A stretch of 64,000 bases of DNA, from the NCBI GenBank assembly GCA_020633315.1, contig JACKDV010000002.1:186001-250000 (forward strand). The letters run 5' to 3'. The notes under the pieces are model-generated. The model was not told where the DNA came from, made no database searches, and saw nothing but the letters and a program-made list of their open reading frames with translations. Of this stretch, positions 1 to 8,351 are shown one piece after another (the stretch's first letter is position 1; each line of letters opens with the position of its first letter). Origin of the DNA: Myxococcales bacterium (GTDB taxonomy: Bacteria; Myxococcota_A; Polyangia; Nannocystales; Nannocystaceae). The translations under genes were made by a program, and so were the position numbers.

Positions 1-422
1 TTGCCCGTCACCGTCTCGAGCGCCTTCTTGATCTTCGCGAGGGCGTCGGGTGTCAGCGGCGAGGCCGAGACGATCTCGGCATTGACGCGCCCGGCGGCGT
101 CGTCGGCCATGCGGCGGTACGCACGAGCGATGTCGGGCACGCCGTCGAAGCGGCCCCGATCGAGCACGTAGCGCAGGAACTTGCCGAGCAGGGGATCGGC
201 GCCCAGGCGGCGCAGGAAGCCGTCGATCAGCTTCTTGCGATCCTCGGAGGCGTAGCGCTCCGAGGCGAGCACCGTCATCACGGGCACGCCGTAGGAATCC
301 TGGGCCTTGCACAGCTCGGCGAAGGCGTCGAGGTCCTTGGCGATCTTGTCGCGCTTGGGGCCCGTCTCGGCGAGGCCGAGCAGGGCTCGAGCGTAGCGAC
401 GGGCGAGGCTACCGGGGATCAT
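1..422 (-). CDS. atpH: ATP synthase F1 delta subunit (C-terminus beyond window)
   Basis: Delta (OSCP) subunit that ties the F1 head to the peripheral stalk of ATP synthase. Reading the minus strand from the ATG at 422-420 gives MIPGSLARRYARALLGLAE, the typical delta N-terminus (S-x-x-RRYA-x-AL), followed by a helical run with LRRLGADPLLGKFLRYVLDR. About 140 codons are visible; the C-terminal part lies off the left edge. The start codon overlaps the stop of the b-subunit gene as ATGA (419-422), so translation is probably coupled. Order b'-b-delta on one strand is the usual bacterial atp order and predicts atpA, atpG and atpD further left, outside the window. Confidence 0.9.
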   Translation of the reverse strand, partial: MIPGSLARRYARALLGLAETGPKRDKIAKDLDAFAELCKAQDSYGVPVMTVLASERYASEDRKKLIDGFLRRLGADPLLGKFLRYVLDRGRFDGVPDIARAYRRMADDAAGRVNAEIVSASPLTPDALAKIKKALETVTG

Positions 423-1042
423 CGGGCGGCACCTCCGAAGTCGACCGAGCCGAGCTGCTCGGCGTAGCGATCGACCATGCCGAGCTGGTCGGCGGGCGTG
501 ATCTTCTGGCGGAGCAGCGCCTCGGCGCGCTCCACCGCACGGTCGATGATCTCGGCCTCGAGCTGGCGGCGGCGGGCGGCGGCCTCGCGCTCGGCGGCGG
601 CCTTGGCCGAGGCCTTGATCTGCTCGGCCTCGCGCTCGGCGGCCTCGATGATGCGCTTGCGATCCGCCTCGGCACGCTCCTTGGCCTCGCTCATCAGCGC
701 GTCGACCTCCTGGTCGAGCTCGTCGAGCCGGCCGCGGTACTCCGCGAGCACGCCCTCGGCCTCCTCGCGGGCCGCGGTCGCCTTGTCGATCTCGCCCTTG
801 ACGGTGTCGTGCTTGTCCCGGGTCCGCTTGATGAGCGGCTGGAAGAGGATCCGGTTGAGGATCCACAGCAGGGCGAGGAAGTTGATGATGATCCAGACGA
901 GGCCGAGCTTGCCCGTGCTGCCGAAGACCGGCGTGATCCACTCGATCCCACCGTGGCCCTCCGCCTCGGGGTTGGCCAGGGCGACCGCGGGCAGCATGGC
1001 CAGGGCGGCGGCGATTGGCGCGGCGATGCGCGAGACCTTCAT
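419..1042 (-). CDS. atpF: ATP synthase Fo subunit b
   Basis: Peripheral-stalk b subunit of Fo, 207 aa. Residues 1-23 form a basic then hydrophobic signal-like stretch ending ALA, followed by a short polar segment. A single membrane helix at about residues 45-67 (LGLVWIIINFLALLWILNRI) follows, then a long charged Ala/Glu/Arg-rich coiled coil from about 75 to 190. The N-terminal leader makes it longer than the compact 156-aa E. coli type. It overlaps the upstream b' gene (ATGA at 1039-1042) and the downstream delta gene (ATGA at 419-422), so the three are one translationally coupled unit. Confidence 0.92.
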   Translation of the reverse strand: MKVSRIAAPIAAALAMLPAVALANPEAEGHGGIEWITPVFGSTGKLGLVWIIINFLALLWILNRILFQPLIKRTRDKHDTVKGEIDKATAAREEAEGVLAEYRGRLDELDQEVDALMSEAKERAEADRKRIIEAAEREAEQIKASAKAAAEREAAARRRQLEAEIIDRAVERAEALLRQKITPADQLGMVDRYAEQLGSVDFGGAAR

Positions 1043-1500
1043 GAGGCCCTCCCGAGCAGCTTGTTGGTGATCTCGTCGGCGAGCTCGTCCACACGACCCC
1101 CCAGCGCCTCGCGGGCCTGGTCGGTCTCGTCGGCGATGCGCTTGCGCTCGGCCGCGAGCTCGTCGTTGGCGGCGTTGCGGGCCGCGGCCAGGGACTTGGC
1201 CTGCGATTCCTCCTCCTCACGGCGGGCCGACGAGCGCACGAGGTGGGCCTTCTCGCGGGCGGCCTCCATGCGCTGCTCGTAGTCGCGGGCGAGGTCGTCC
1301 GCCTCGGCGCGCATGTCCTTGGCCTTGGCCACGGCGCCCTCGACCGCCTCCTTGCGACGGTCCAGTGCCTCGAGCCAGGGCTTGAACAGCATGGGGCCCA
1401 GGATGACGACGAGCGCCAAATAGATGCCCAGCTGGACGAACAAGGTCCCGTCGATGTCGACGACGGGAATGGAGGCGACGAGGGTGCTTGCGAGGTCCAT
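1039..1500 (-). CDS. atpF': ATP synthase Fo subunit b' (second stalk subunit)
   Basis: Second, shorter b-type stalk subunit, about 153 aa, with one N-terminal membrane helix (FVQLGIYLALVVILGPMLF) and then a coiled coil. A heterodimeric b/b' stalk is known from photosynthetic bacteria and many Myxococcota and Desulfobacterota. I start it at the ATG at 1500; a GTG six bases upstream (1506) is equally in frame, and neither has a convincing Shine-Dalgarno. It is the first gene of the atp unit seen here, so the promoter should lie in 1501-1804. Confidence 0.88.
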   Translation of the reverse strand: MDLASTLVASIPVVDIDGTLFVQLGIYLALVVILGPMLFKPWLEALDRRKEAVEGAVAKAKDMRAEADDLARDYEQRMEAAREKAHLVRSSARREEEESQAKSLAAARNAANDELAAERKRIADETDQAREALGGRVDELADEITNKLLGRAS

Positions 1501-1804
1501 CGGCACGGGACGGAAGGCGGCGGTGGCCGACGTTGGAGCGGGGAGGGGTCTACCGGAATTCGCGTCCTAGGTGGGCGCAAACCGCTGAAATCGGCGAGAC
1601 TCCTGCGTGGCGCGGCGGCTAGCTACCACTTGTGGGTGGGCCCGTCAACGGTGCGCCGAGCGGGGTTTGGGGGGGCGACGGGAGCCCGCGGGCCCGGCCA
1701 CGGCGGCGCTTCGCGACCCTCCCCCGAGGCACGTGAGCTTTCGGACCCCGCGAGGGTCCGTGCGGGGGAGGATCTGCGAGCGGGCTCGGAACGACCGTGG
1801 CCGA
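1501..1804. other. Intergenic region upstream of the atp unit
   Basis: About 300 bases between the atp b' start and the stop of the bactofilin gene, both minus strand. The minus-strand promoter of the atp genes should be here, but I see no confident -35/-10 pair. Open frames crossing this stretch have Arg/Pro/Gly-rich translations without recognisable domains. I see no RNA gene. Confidence 0.4.
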
Positions 1805-2176
1805 TCATCCGCCGGCGACGGCCGTCTTGTCGGTCTCGGCCGACCCGCCACGATCCTTCATCGAGCAGCGGCCATCGAACACCGCCCCGCGCTGGATCTC
1901 GAGGCTCGGGCTGTCCAGCGTGCCCACCACGTGGGCGCTGCCGTGCAGCTCCACCAGCGTGGTCGCGCGGATGTCCCCCTCTACCCGCCCCTCGATGACC
2001 ACGGTGGAGGCATCGATCTGAGCGGTGACCTTGGCCGACTCTCCGACCACCAGCGTGCCGTCGGTTCGGATCTCTCCGGAGAACTCTCCGTCGATGCGGA
2101 CCTTGCCCTCGAAGGTGAGCTTCCCATCGAAGGCGCTGCCCTTGCCCAGGATGGTGATGATCTCAGGCGCGTTCAT
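1805..2176 (-). CDS. Bactofilin (polymer-forming cytoskeletal protein)
   Basis: Small bactofilin, 123 aa, of the right-handed beta-helix family that forms nucleotide-independent filaments. The core has the regular alternation seen in the family (ITILGKGSAFDGKLTFEGKV, then IDGEFSGEI, then IEGRVEGDI), with hydrophobic and Gly positions spaced every 5-6 residues. A short charged tail (KDRGGSAETDKTAVAGG) follows. The open frame continues upstream to 2383, but that extension is low-complexity. The ATG at 2176 is preceded by GGGGAG at a suitable distance and starts where the conserved domain starts. The gene stands alone; bactofilins in myxobacteria act in cell shape, chromosome positioning or pili placement, and which applies here cannot be told. 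Confidence 0.88.
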   Translation of the reverse strand: MNAPEIITILGKGSAFDGKLTFEGKVRIDGEFSGEIRTDGTLVVGESAKVTAQIDASTVVIEGRVEGDIRATTLVELHGSAHVVGTLDSPSLEIQRGAVFDGRCSMKDRGGSAETDKTAVAGG

Positions 2177-2413
2177 GCCCCATCTCCCCGCGGCCGCGAC
2201 CCCCGTCCTGCCGGTCCTCCCTCGGGGTCGTCGGACCGTTCGAGGATGAGGTAGGACAAGGTGGGTCCTTGTGCCGTCGCGCGCGCAACCTAGCCGGGAT
2301 CGCACGCTCGTGCCTACTGTGTCGGTGTTCAGCCGCTCGAGACCGAGTCGAGACCGTCGTTTCCCTGGATTGGGCATGGCCATTCGACGCGGTCTGGCCT
2401 AGGCTGCAAGGCG

Positions 2414-3418
2414 GTGGCGCTCAAGCCGGACGACAGCGCGGACCAGAACCGCGATGCGCCGGGTTCGAGCCCGACCCAGCAGCTCGCGAGCTGCTTCGGT
2501 CGCGCCCGACCCGTCTTGCAGGCCCTGGTGGCCGGAGTCGACTCGGGCGATGCCCTCGTCGTCGCGACCGATCGCAAGGGCTTCCCCGTTGCGCAGCGAG
2601 TGTTGCGAAGGCCTCGCGACCTCCCGCGCGCGCTGGTGATCGGTCGACACAATCGCTGTGCGCTGTCGATCCCCAACGACAACCGCGTGAGCCTGCGCCA
2701 CGTGCTGCTCACCGCGTGGCCGGGCGACGGGCCCATCCGCTACCGCGGCTACGACCTCGGCGGCCGGGCCGGGGTGCTGCTCGCCGACGGCAAGCGCGTG
2801 CCCGGCTTCTCGTTCCAGGCGCACGGCCTCATCAGCCTCGGTCGCACCGTGGTGTTCGTGGCGCCCGGCGGTCCCGAGGGCGTCGAGCTGCTCGACGGTG
2901 GGGACGACAACGCCTTCCGCAACCTCACTGGCCTCGATCCCTCGGGCAACGGCGTGCGCCTGGCGATGAGCGCCACCTCGGAGCCCGGCGTGGCGCAGCT
3001 CGGCGTGGACGAGCCACGCGAGTACGGGGGCTACCGGGGGCTCGATCTCGAGGCGCGTCCGCAGCCGCGCGGCGTGCTGCGGCTGCGCTCCACCAAGCCC
3101 TCGGGGCGAGGCGAGGAGGTTCGCGAGCTCGACCTCGACAGCCGTCAGCTCCAGCGAGGCCTGCTCATCGGTCGCTACAGCGATCGCTGCTCGCTGGCCG
3201 GCCACGGACGCAACCTCTCTCGGGTCCACGCGCTGGTCACCGAGGAGGCGCCGCGCTCCCTGCTGGTCTACGACCTCGCCAGCACCAACGGGGTGCGCCC
3301 CGCCGGCATGACCGAGGGCCCCAGCCACGCCGTGGTGCGCCTCACCGAGGACTCCCCGGTGATGCTCGGCCACTTCGAGCTCGCCTGGGTGCCCAACCGC
3401 GGCGTCAAGCTGCACTGA
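2414..3418 (+). CDS. Protein with two FHA domains
   Basis: 334-aa soluble protein. Two forkhead-associated phosphothreonine-binding modules are visible. The first has IGRHNRCALSIPNDNRVSLRHV near residues 76-97, with the G-R and S-x-RH signatures. The second has IGRYSDRC at about 252, LSRVH about 17 residues later, and YDLASTNG at about 286-293, which is the classical STNG loop. The second domain looks more canonical. There is no signal peptide or membrane segment, so it is cytoplasmic. FHA proteins bind phosphothreonine made by Ser/Thr kinases such as the one at 26063-27415, but no specific partner is shown. The start is GTG at 2414; the N-terminal 40 residues are not domain-like, so a later start is possible. 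Confidence 0.82.
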   Translation: MALKPDDSADQNRDAPGSSPTQQLASCFGRARPVLQALVAGVDSGDALVVATDRKGFPVAQRVLRRPRDLPRALVIGRHNRCALSIPNDNRVSLRHVLLTAWPGDGPIRYRGYDLGGRAGVLLADGKRVPGFSFQAHGLISLGRTVVFVAPGGPEGVELLDGGDDNAFRNLTGLDPSGNGVRLAMSATSEPGVAQLGVDEPREYGGYRGLDLEARPQPRGVLRLRSTKPSGRGEEVRELDLDSRQLQRGLLIGRYSDRCSLAGHGRNLSRVHALVTEEAPRSLLVYDLASTNGVRPAGMTEGPSHAVVRLTEDSPVMLGHFELAWVPNRGVKLH

Positions 3419-3489
3419 GCTCGGCCTCGGCTCGAGCGGTCGGCCCGCGGGCGAGGGAGCCGGGCGCCTCCGTCGTGCCGCGGCGCTCG

Positions 3490-4401
3490 TCAGTCGTCGA
3501 TCGAGATCAGCTCGACGTCGAAGATCAGCATCCCCTGCGGTCGCCCCGGCTTGTTGCCGTAGGCGAGCTCGGCCGGGATCCAGAAGCGGGTCGTCTCGCC
3601 CTCCACCATCAATTGCACGCCCTCCTGCCAGCCCGCGATCACGCGGTCGAGGCGGAACGAGGCCGGGCGCCCGCGGGCACGGCTGCTGTCGAAGCTCTTG
3701 CCGTCGGAGGTCCAGCCCTCGTAGTGCACGGTGACGGTGGTCTGGGGCCCCGGGTGACGAGTGCCGCTGCCCTCGCGCAGCACCAGGAAGGACAGGCCCG
3801 TCGCGGTGAACAGCGCGTTGGGAGGCGGGCGGAGCTGGGGCCCCTGCGTGGGCTCGGGCTCGCCCTCGCTGCGGAGGATCGCGAGCAGCTCCACGTCGAT
3901 CCGCAGCGCGCCGCGGGGACCCTCGGCATGCCCCGGGTAGGCGAGGGCGGCGGGCACCCAGATCTGCGCGCGGTCGCCCTCGTGCATCTGCTCCATCGCC
4001 AGCAGCCAGCCGGGCGGCAGCCAGAAGGCGGCCAGGGTCTCGCTGCGATCGGCTCCGGTGGCGCCCACCAGCGCATCCTCCTCGTCCCACACCCAAAAGC
4101 GCAGCTCGAGCCGGTCGCTGCGACGAGGGGTGGGGCCCTCGGCGTCGCCGCGCGCGAGCATCCGCATCGCCACGCCCGAGGGCAGGTGCTCGGCGTCGGC
4201 GGGAGGCTCGAGCGGCAGGCCCGGCGCATCGGCGGCGAGCGGGGCCTCGGGGCTCGAGCGGGGCGCGGGCTCGTGGCCGGGCGGGGCCACGGGCGCGGCG
4301 GAGGGCCTCGGGGTCGGGCGGCACGAGGGCGCGAGCGAGCCCACGCTCACGAGCACCACGAGCGGGATCCAGCGAGCAGCACGGGCGGCGGAGTGGCGCA
4401 T
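3490..4401 (-). CDS. Tandem FKBP-type peptidyl-prolyl isomerase lipoprotein
   Basis: 303-aa predicted lipoprotein: a basic N-terminus, hydrophobic core and lipobox LAPSC (Cys at about 27), then a Pro/Ala-rich tether to about residue 75. Two FKBP-like folds follow. The N-terminal copy (about 85-185: EQMHEGDRAQIWVPAALAY, then ALRIDVELLAI) is divergent. The C-terminal copy (about 200-303) has the family pattern VTVHYEGWTSDGKSFDSS, then VIAGWQEGVQLM, WIPAELAYGN and MLIFDVELISID. It should assist folding of secreted or surface proteins. Only the second domain keeps most active-site aromatic positions, so the first may be structural. It ends convergently with the FHA gene; its own start lies 16 bases from the GNAT stop, so the two may be co-transcribed. 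Confidence 0.88.
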   Translation of the reverse strand: MRHSAARAARWIPLVVLVSVGSLAPSCRPTPRPSAAPVAPPGHEPAPRSSPEAPLAADAPGLPLEPPADAEHLPSGVAMRMLARGDAEGPTPRRSDRLELRFWVWDEEDALVGATGADRSETLAAFWLPPGWLLAMEQMHEGDRAQIWVPAALAYPGHAEGPRGALRIDVELLAILRSEGEPEPTQGPQLRPPPNALFTATGLSFLVLREGSGTRHPGPQTTVTVHYEGWTSDGKSFDSSRARGRPASFRLDRVIAGWQEGVQLMVEGETTRFWIPAELAYGNKPGRPQGMLIFDVELISIDD

Positions 4402-4416
4402 GGGAGCTCGACCGGA

Positions 4417-5400
4417 TCAGTCCGCGTTGGCGACGAGATCGGAGCGCCCCAGGTGCTCGGCCACCGCGTTGGCCACCGCGGCATCCTCGTCGAGGCCGCC
4501 GATCTCCAGGTCGCTGTCGCCGTCCTCCTCGGTCACGAAGTAGCGGGCCGCCGCCTGGATCTGCCGTCGGGTGTGCTCGGGGGTTGCGTCGGTGATCGCC
4601 ATCAGCAGGCCCTCGCAGGTGCGGGCGATGTCGCGGCCCAGCTCGTGGTCCACCGAGGGGTCGTCGAGCGCCGCGTTGGCGAGCATCTCGGCGTACAGCC
4701 GCACCTCGCGGCACAGATCGTCGGGGTCGCGCAGCGGCTCGGTCAGCAGGCGCTCGAACACCTCGCGCGCGAGCTGGGGCAGGCCCGCGATCGCCTGGTT
4801 GGGCCCCGGGGCGACGAGCTTGGCCCCGCGGCGCAGCGCCACGCTGTCGCGCAGCCACGCCTCCCTGCGCCGCCGCAGCCGAGCCGTGCCTCGCTCGGCG
4901 TCGCTCAGCTCGTCGCCCTCGCGCTCGAAGCCCAGCTCGAGCAGCTCGCGGATCCACTCCTGCCGGGACACCGAGGGCTCGGCGATCACCCGCTCCACCT
5001 CGCGGTGATCGAGGGCCCAGTCCACCAGGCGCCCCGCGGCCTCGCGGCCGTAGCCCTGGCCCGCGAACTCGGGCAGCAGCTCGAGCTCCACCCGCACCTC
5101 GCCATCGACCGGGCGACCCTCCAGGCCCACCCGACCGATCAGCACTGGCTGCCCCTCGGGCCCGCGGCGGAGCACCACGTAGCGCAGCCACCAGCCGATC
5201 TCCTGCGGCCCCTGGTGCAGGCGCTCCATCGTCTCGCGCAGCCGGGCGCTCCCCTCGGGATCGGGCGGCCACTGCGACGGGACGGTCCCTCCGACCAGCG
5301 GCTGGAGCTTGCTCGGATCGTCGAGCTCGACCAACAGGTGCTGCGGAGTCGCCGTGGCGAGCACGAGCCGTTCGGTGACCAGACGCCGGGCGCTGCTCAT
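4417..5400 (-). CDS. GNAT-family N-acetyltransferase with extra C-terminal domain
   Basis: 327 aa. Residues 1-175 are a RimJ/RimL-type GNAT fold: N-terminal LVTERLVLATATPQ, the acetyl-CoA loop LLPEFAGQGYGREAAGRL at about 108-125, and VIAEPSVSRQEWIRELLELGF. The substrate is unknown. Residues about 190-327 are a separate helical region ending in GGLDEDAAVANAVAEHLGR, which resembles the C-terminal signature of DUF1232/YkvA-like helical domains; this is tentative. The ATG at 5400 precedes the conserved LVTERL motif; the open frame extends far upstream but only as antisense of the next gene. It lies just upstream of the FKBP lipoprotein on the same strand. Confidence 0.8.
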   Translation of the reverse strand: MSSARRLVTERLVLATATPQHLLVELDDPSKLQPLVGGTVPSQWPPDPEGSARLRETMERLHQGPQEIGWWLRYVVLRRGPEGQPVLIGRVGLEGRPVDGEVRVELELLPEFAGQGYGREAAGRLVDWALDHREVERVIAEPSVSRQEWIRELLELGFEREGDELSDAERGTARLRRRREAWLRDSVALRRGAKLVAPGPNQAIAGLPQLAREVFERLLTEPLRDPDDLCREVRLYAEMLANAALDDPSVDHELGRDIARTCEGLLMAITDATPEHTRRQIQAAARYFVTEEDGDSDLEIGGLDEDAAVANAVAEHLGRSDLVANAD

Positions 5401-5432
5401 GGCCCGAGCATAGCGCCCGCGGCCCCCTCCCG

Positions 5433-6860
5433 TCAGCCGGGGCCGAACTTGCCCAGCCAGATGTCTCCGTCGTTGCTCATCGTGTTGCGGATCTCGCCGG
5501 TCACCACGATGTCGTCCTCGGCGGTGGTGGCCACCGCGGTGGCCTGATCGCGGTCCATGCCCATGCCCACCACGGCCTGCGACCACAGCACGTTGCCGCC
5601 CACGTCGTACTTGCGCATCCAGATGTCGCTGTCGGTGGCGCTCATGCCCCGAAAGCCGACCACGATGAAGTTGCTCGCCGAGTCGGCCGCCACCGCCAGG
5701 CCCTGGTCGTTGACGTAGGCCTGGCCGCCGAACTGCTTGAACCACAGCAGGCTGCCGTCCTCGTCCCAGCGCCCCAGCCACACGTCTTGGTTGTCGGCGA
5801 TCACCGGGGTCATGCCCGTCACCGCGATCGATCCATCGGGGGCCCGGGCCACGCCGAAGCCCGCATCGTCGGCGCTGGTGGGGCTGTCCCACTGCTGGGT
5901 CCACAGCTCGGCGCCGTCGGGGTCGAGCTTGCGCAGCCACACGTTGCGATCGAAGCCGCCCTGGGTCACGAAGCCGGCCACGTAGGCGTTGCCCTCGGGG
6001 TCGGTCACGATCCCCTGGCCGCGGTCGTCGAGCACGTCGGGGCCCGCGATGATGTCGCTCCACTGCGTGGCCCCGCCCGGGCCGAGCTTGGCCACGAAGA
6101 TGTCGTTGTCGTTGTTGGCGGTCCGCACGTAGCCGGTGACGAGCACGTTGCCGTCGGCATCGCAGGCGATCCCACGGCCCCCGTCGTCGCCCCCGTCGGG
6201 ACCGTCGAACGAGGCGCTCCACTGCTCGCTCCCGTCGGGGTCGAGCGCGAGCACCCAGATGTCCGAGGAGCCGGGGGCCGCGTCCACGTCGCCCACCAGG
6301 CGGATGCCGTCGCCGGGGCCGATCGCCACCCCGTAGACGCGGTCGTCGAAGCCCATCGAGGGATCGAGCTCGGCCTCCCACAGGCGATTGCCGTCGGGAT
6401 CGTACTTGGCCACCCACATGTTCGGGTTGCCGATCTCGTCGACCTCGTAGCCACCCACGATCACGTTGCCCGCCGAGTCGACCGCGATGCCCTGGCCGGA
6501 GTCGCGGACCATCGCGTCGCCGCCGTGGGTGTCCTGCCAGAGGTTGGTGTCGAGGTTGAGGGTGCAGTCGGGGCCGCAGCCGTCTCCGTCCACGAGGTTG
6601 CCGTCGTCGCACTCCTCGATGCCCTCGAGGATCCCGTTGCCGCACTCCGAGGGCGGCGAGGTGGTCGGGTCCGCGGTGTCGCTGCCGTCGTCGGTGGTGC
6701 CGTCGGCGGGGCCGGTGTCTCCGGGGCCGCTGCTGCCCTCGGCGGGGTCGCTGCCGGCGGAGCCCCCTTCGCTGGTCGTGCCGCTGGCCGGCCCCCCGTC
6801 GTCGCCGCACGAGCACAGGCCCAAGGCCACGGTCGTTCCCCAGCTGAGAAGCCAACGCAT
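5433..6860 (-). CDS. Beta-propeller lipoprotein with Cys-rich repeat
   Basis: 475 aa. The N-terminus has a signal peptide with lipobox GLCSC and an acidic CGDDGG immediately after, then a Ser/Thr/Gly/Asp tether of about 60 residues. Next is one myxobacterial Cys-rich repeat (ECGNGILEGIEECDDGN, then GDGCGPDC), the DUF4215-type module. The rest, about residues 120-475, is a series of roughly 50-residue blades of the form W-x-x-KYDPDGN-x-LW followed by G-x-A-V-D-x-x-GNVIV-x-G. That matches SBBP/delta-60-like propellers seen in secreted proteins of Myxococcota. It is probably an outer-membrane surface or periplasmic binding protein; no catalytic residues are apparent. A paralogue with the same architecture is at 18886-20406. 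Confidence 0.85.
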   Translation of the reverse strand: MRWLLSWGTTVALGLCSCGDDGGPASGTTSEGGSAGSDPAEGSSGPGDTGPADGTTDDGSDTADPTTSPPSECGNGILEGIEECDDGNLVDGDGCGPDCTLNLDTNLWQDTHGGDAMVRDSGQGIAVDSAGNVIVGGYEVDEIGNPNMWVAKYDPDGNRLWEAELDPSMGFDDRVYGVAIGPGDGIRLVGDVDAAPGSSDIWVLALDPDGSEQWSASFDGPDGGDDGGRGIACDADGNVLVTGYVRTANNDNDIFVAKLGPGGATQWSDIIAGPDVLDDRGQGIVTDPEGNAYVAGFVTQGGFDRNVWLRKLDPDGAELWTQQWDSPTSADDAGFGVARAPDGSIAVTGMTPVIADNQDVWLGRWDEDGSLLWFKQFGGQAYVNDQGLAVAADSASNFIVVGFRGMSATDSDIWMRKYDVGGNVLWSQAVVGMGMDRDQATAVATTAEDDIVVTGEIRNTMSNDGDIWLGKFGPG

Positions 6861-7022
6861 GGCCCCATGCTACCGGCCCCACGCTCGGGGCCCAAGCGAA
6901 GGCGAGGGGGCTCGGCTCCCGACGACGCGACGGCGACCGCCGGGCGCCGCGGCCGGGCCAGGCAATCGCATTCGCGCTGCACCATGCCCCGCGCTCGACC
7001 CCCGCTCTTCGGTGGACCGGCT

Positions 7023-8123
7023 ATGATCCCGTTCGTGAGCGACGCCCGCCCTCTCGCCATCCTGACCTCGGGGGGCGATGCCCCCGGCATGAACGCGGTC
7101 ATCCGGGCCGTCGCCAAGGTGGCGGCCAGCCAGGGCGTGCCCGTGGTGGGGGTGGAGGACGGCTACACCGGCCTGCTCGAGGGGCGACTGCGTCCCCTCA
7201 CCGTGCCCGAGAGCGACGGCTCGCTCGGGGTCGATCCCGAGATGGACTTCCTGGGCTCGGTGGGCGGCACCGTGCTCGGCTCGGCCCGCGAGCTCCGCTT
7301 CCTCACTCCCGAGGGCCGTGCGCCCGCCGTACGCACCATGGCCTCGCTGCGGGGCCTGGTGGTGGTGGGCGGCAACGGCTCGCTCGCGGGGGCCCATGCG
7401 CTGGCCGCCGAGAGCGAGACGCCGGTGATCGGGATCCCGGCCTCCATCGATCACGACGTGGGCTGCACGGGGACCTCCATCGGAGTCGACACCGCGCTCA
7501 ACACCATCGTCGCCGCCTGCGATGCGATCTGTGACACTGCCCGCGCGCACCGACGGGCCTTCGTGGTGGAGGTGATGGGGCGCGACTGCGGCTACCTGGC
7601 GATGGCGGCCGCGGTGGCCACGGGGGCCGAGGCGGTGCTGTTCCGCGAGCAGGGGCGCGACGAGGACGAGATCGTCGCCTCGCTCGAGCGGGCCGTCCGC
7701 CACGCCTTCGCCGAGCGACACAAGCGTCGGGTGCTGATCCTCAAGGCCGAGGGCGTCACGATCCCCTGCACCCGGCTGGTGCGAAGGGTGCAGCAGCGCC
7801 TCGGCGAGGGCTTCGGCGTGGACGTGCGGGCCACCGTGCTCGGGCACCTGGTCCGCGGCGGACGGCCGTCGTTCCAGGATCGCATGGTCGCCGGCCGCCT
7901 GGGCCTGGCCGCGGTCGCGGCCGTGCTCCAGGGCGAGAGCGATCAGATGGTCGCGTGGCAGGCCATCGTCCCCGGTGGCACGCCCACGCCCGACAGCGCG
8001 GTCACTCGCTTCGGCCTCGCGCGCGTGCTCGAGGAGAGCCGTGCGCTGGTGGATGGCAGCAGCCCGATCACCCAGCGTCGCGTGAGGATGATGGAGACGA
8101 TCGAGGGCGTGCTCGGTCTCTAG
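7023..8123 (+). CDS. pfkA: 6-phosphofructokinase
   Basis: 366 aa, glycolytic phosphorylation of fructose 6-phosphate. The nucleotide loop ILTSGGDAPGMNAVIRAV is near the N-terminus. The catalytic region reads IPASIDHDVGCTGTSIGVD, retaining the two Asp of the family's TIDND motif, and EVMGRDCGYLA matches the E-V-M-G-R substrate motif. The family's GGDGS is GGNGS here, so the Asp that helps hold Mg is Asn; the Gly at the discriminator position fits ATP rather than pyrophosphate as donor. The PFK C-terminal RATVLGHLVRGGRPS-x-x-DR is intact. The start is ATG 7023; a GTG at 7035 is also possible. The gene is divergent from the propeller lipoprotein gene. Confidence 0.9.
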   Translation: MIPFVSDARPLAILTSGGDAPGMNAVIRAVAKVAASQGVPVVGVEDGYTGLLEGRLRPLTVPESDGSLGVDPEMDFLGSVGGTVLGSARELRFLTPEGRAPAVRTMASLRGLVVVGGNGSLAGAHALAAESETPVIGIPASIDHDVGCTGTSIGVDTALNTIVAACDAICDTARAHRRAFVVEVMGRDCGYLAMAAAVATGAEAVLFREQGRDEDEIVASLERAVRHAFAERHKRRVLILKAEGVTIPCTRLVRRVQQRLGEGFGVDVRATVLGHLVRGGRPSFQDRMVAGRLGLAAVAAVLQGESDQMVAWQAIVPGGTPTPDSAVTRFGLARVLEESRALVDGSSPITQRRVRMMETIEGVLGL

Positions 8124-8181
8124 CCGCGCTCATCGATCACGCATGTGCTCGACACGGCAGGTGAATCCACCGGCCGTGGAC

Positions 8182-8209
8182 TTGCAGCCCCATCGCGCTG
8201 GGCTATGCT
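8182..8209 (+). promoter_or_regulatory. Possible sigma-70 type promoter
   Basis: TTGCAG (8182-8187), 16 bases, then TATGCT (8204-8209). This stands out in an otherwise G+C-saturated spacer and lies about 140 bases upstream of the ATG at 8352. It is pattern recognition only; the long leader is unexplained. Confidence 0.3.
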
Positions 8210-8351
8210 GTCATCAGCTCGTTTCGTGCGTCGGTCGAGGCATCGTGCCCACGATCGTCTCGGCGTCGATGCGCGCGGATCGGGATCCACTCCATCGAGG
8301 CCGTCCCGCGGGACGTCGCCTCTGGCCTTCGCCCCGAGAAAGGACCACCGC

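Noticed and set aside
2399..5272. Minus-strand 957-codon frame crossing three genes
   Set aside because: Low-complexity Arg/Ala/Pro translation with no domain; the FHA, FKBP and GNAT genes in other frames have recognisable motifs.
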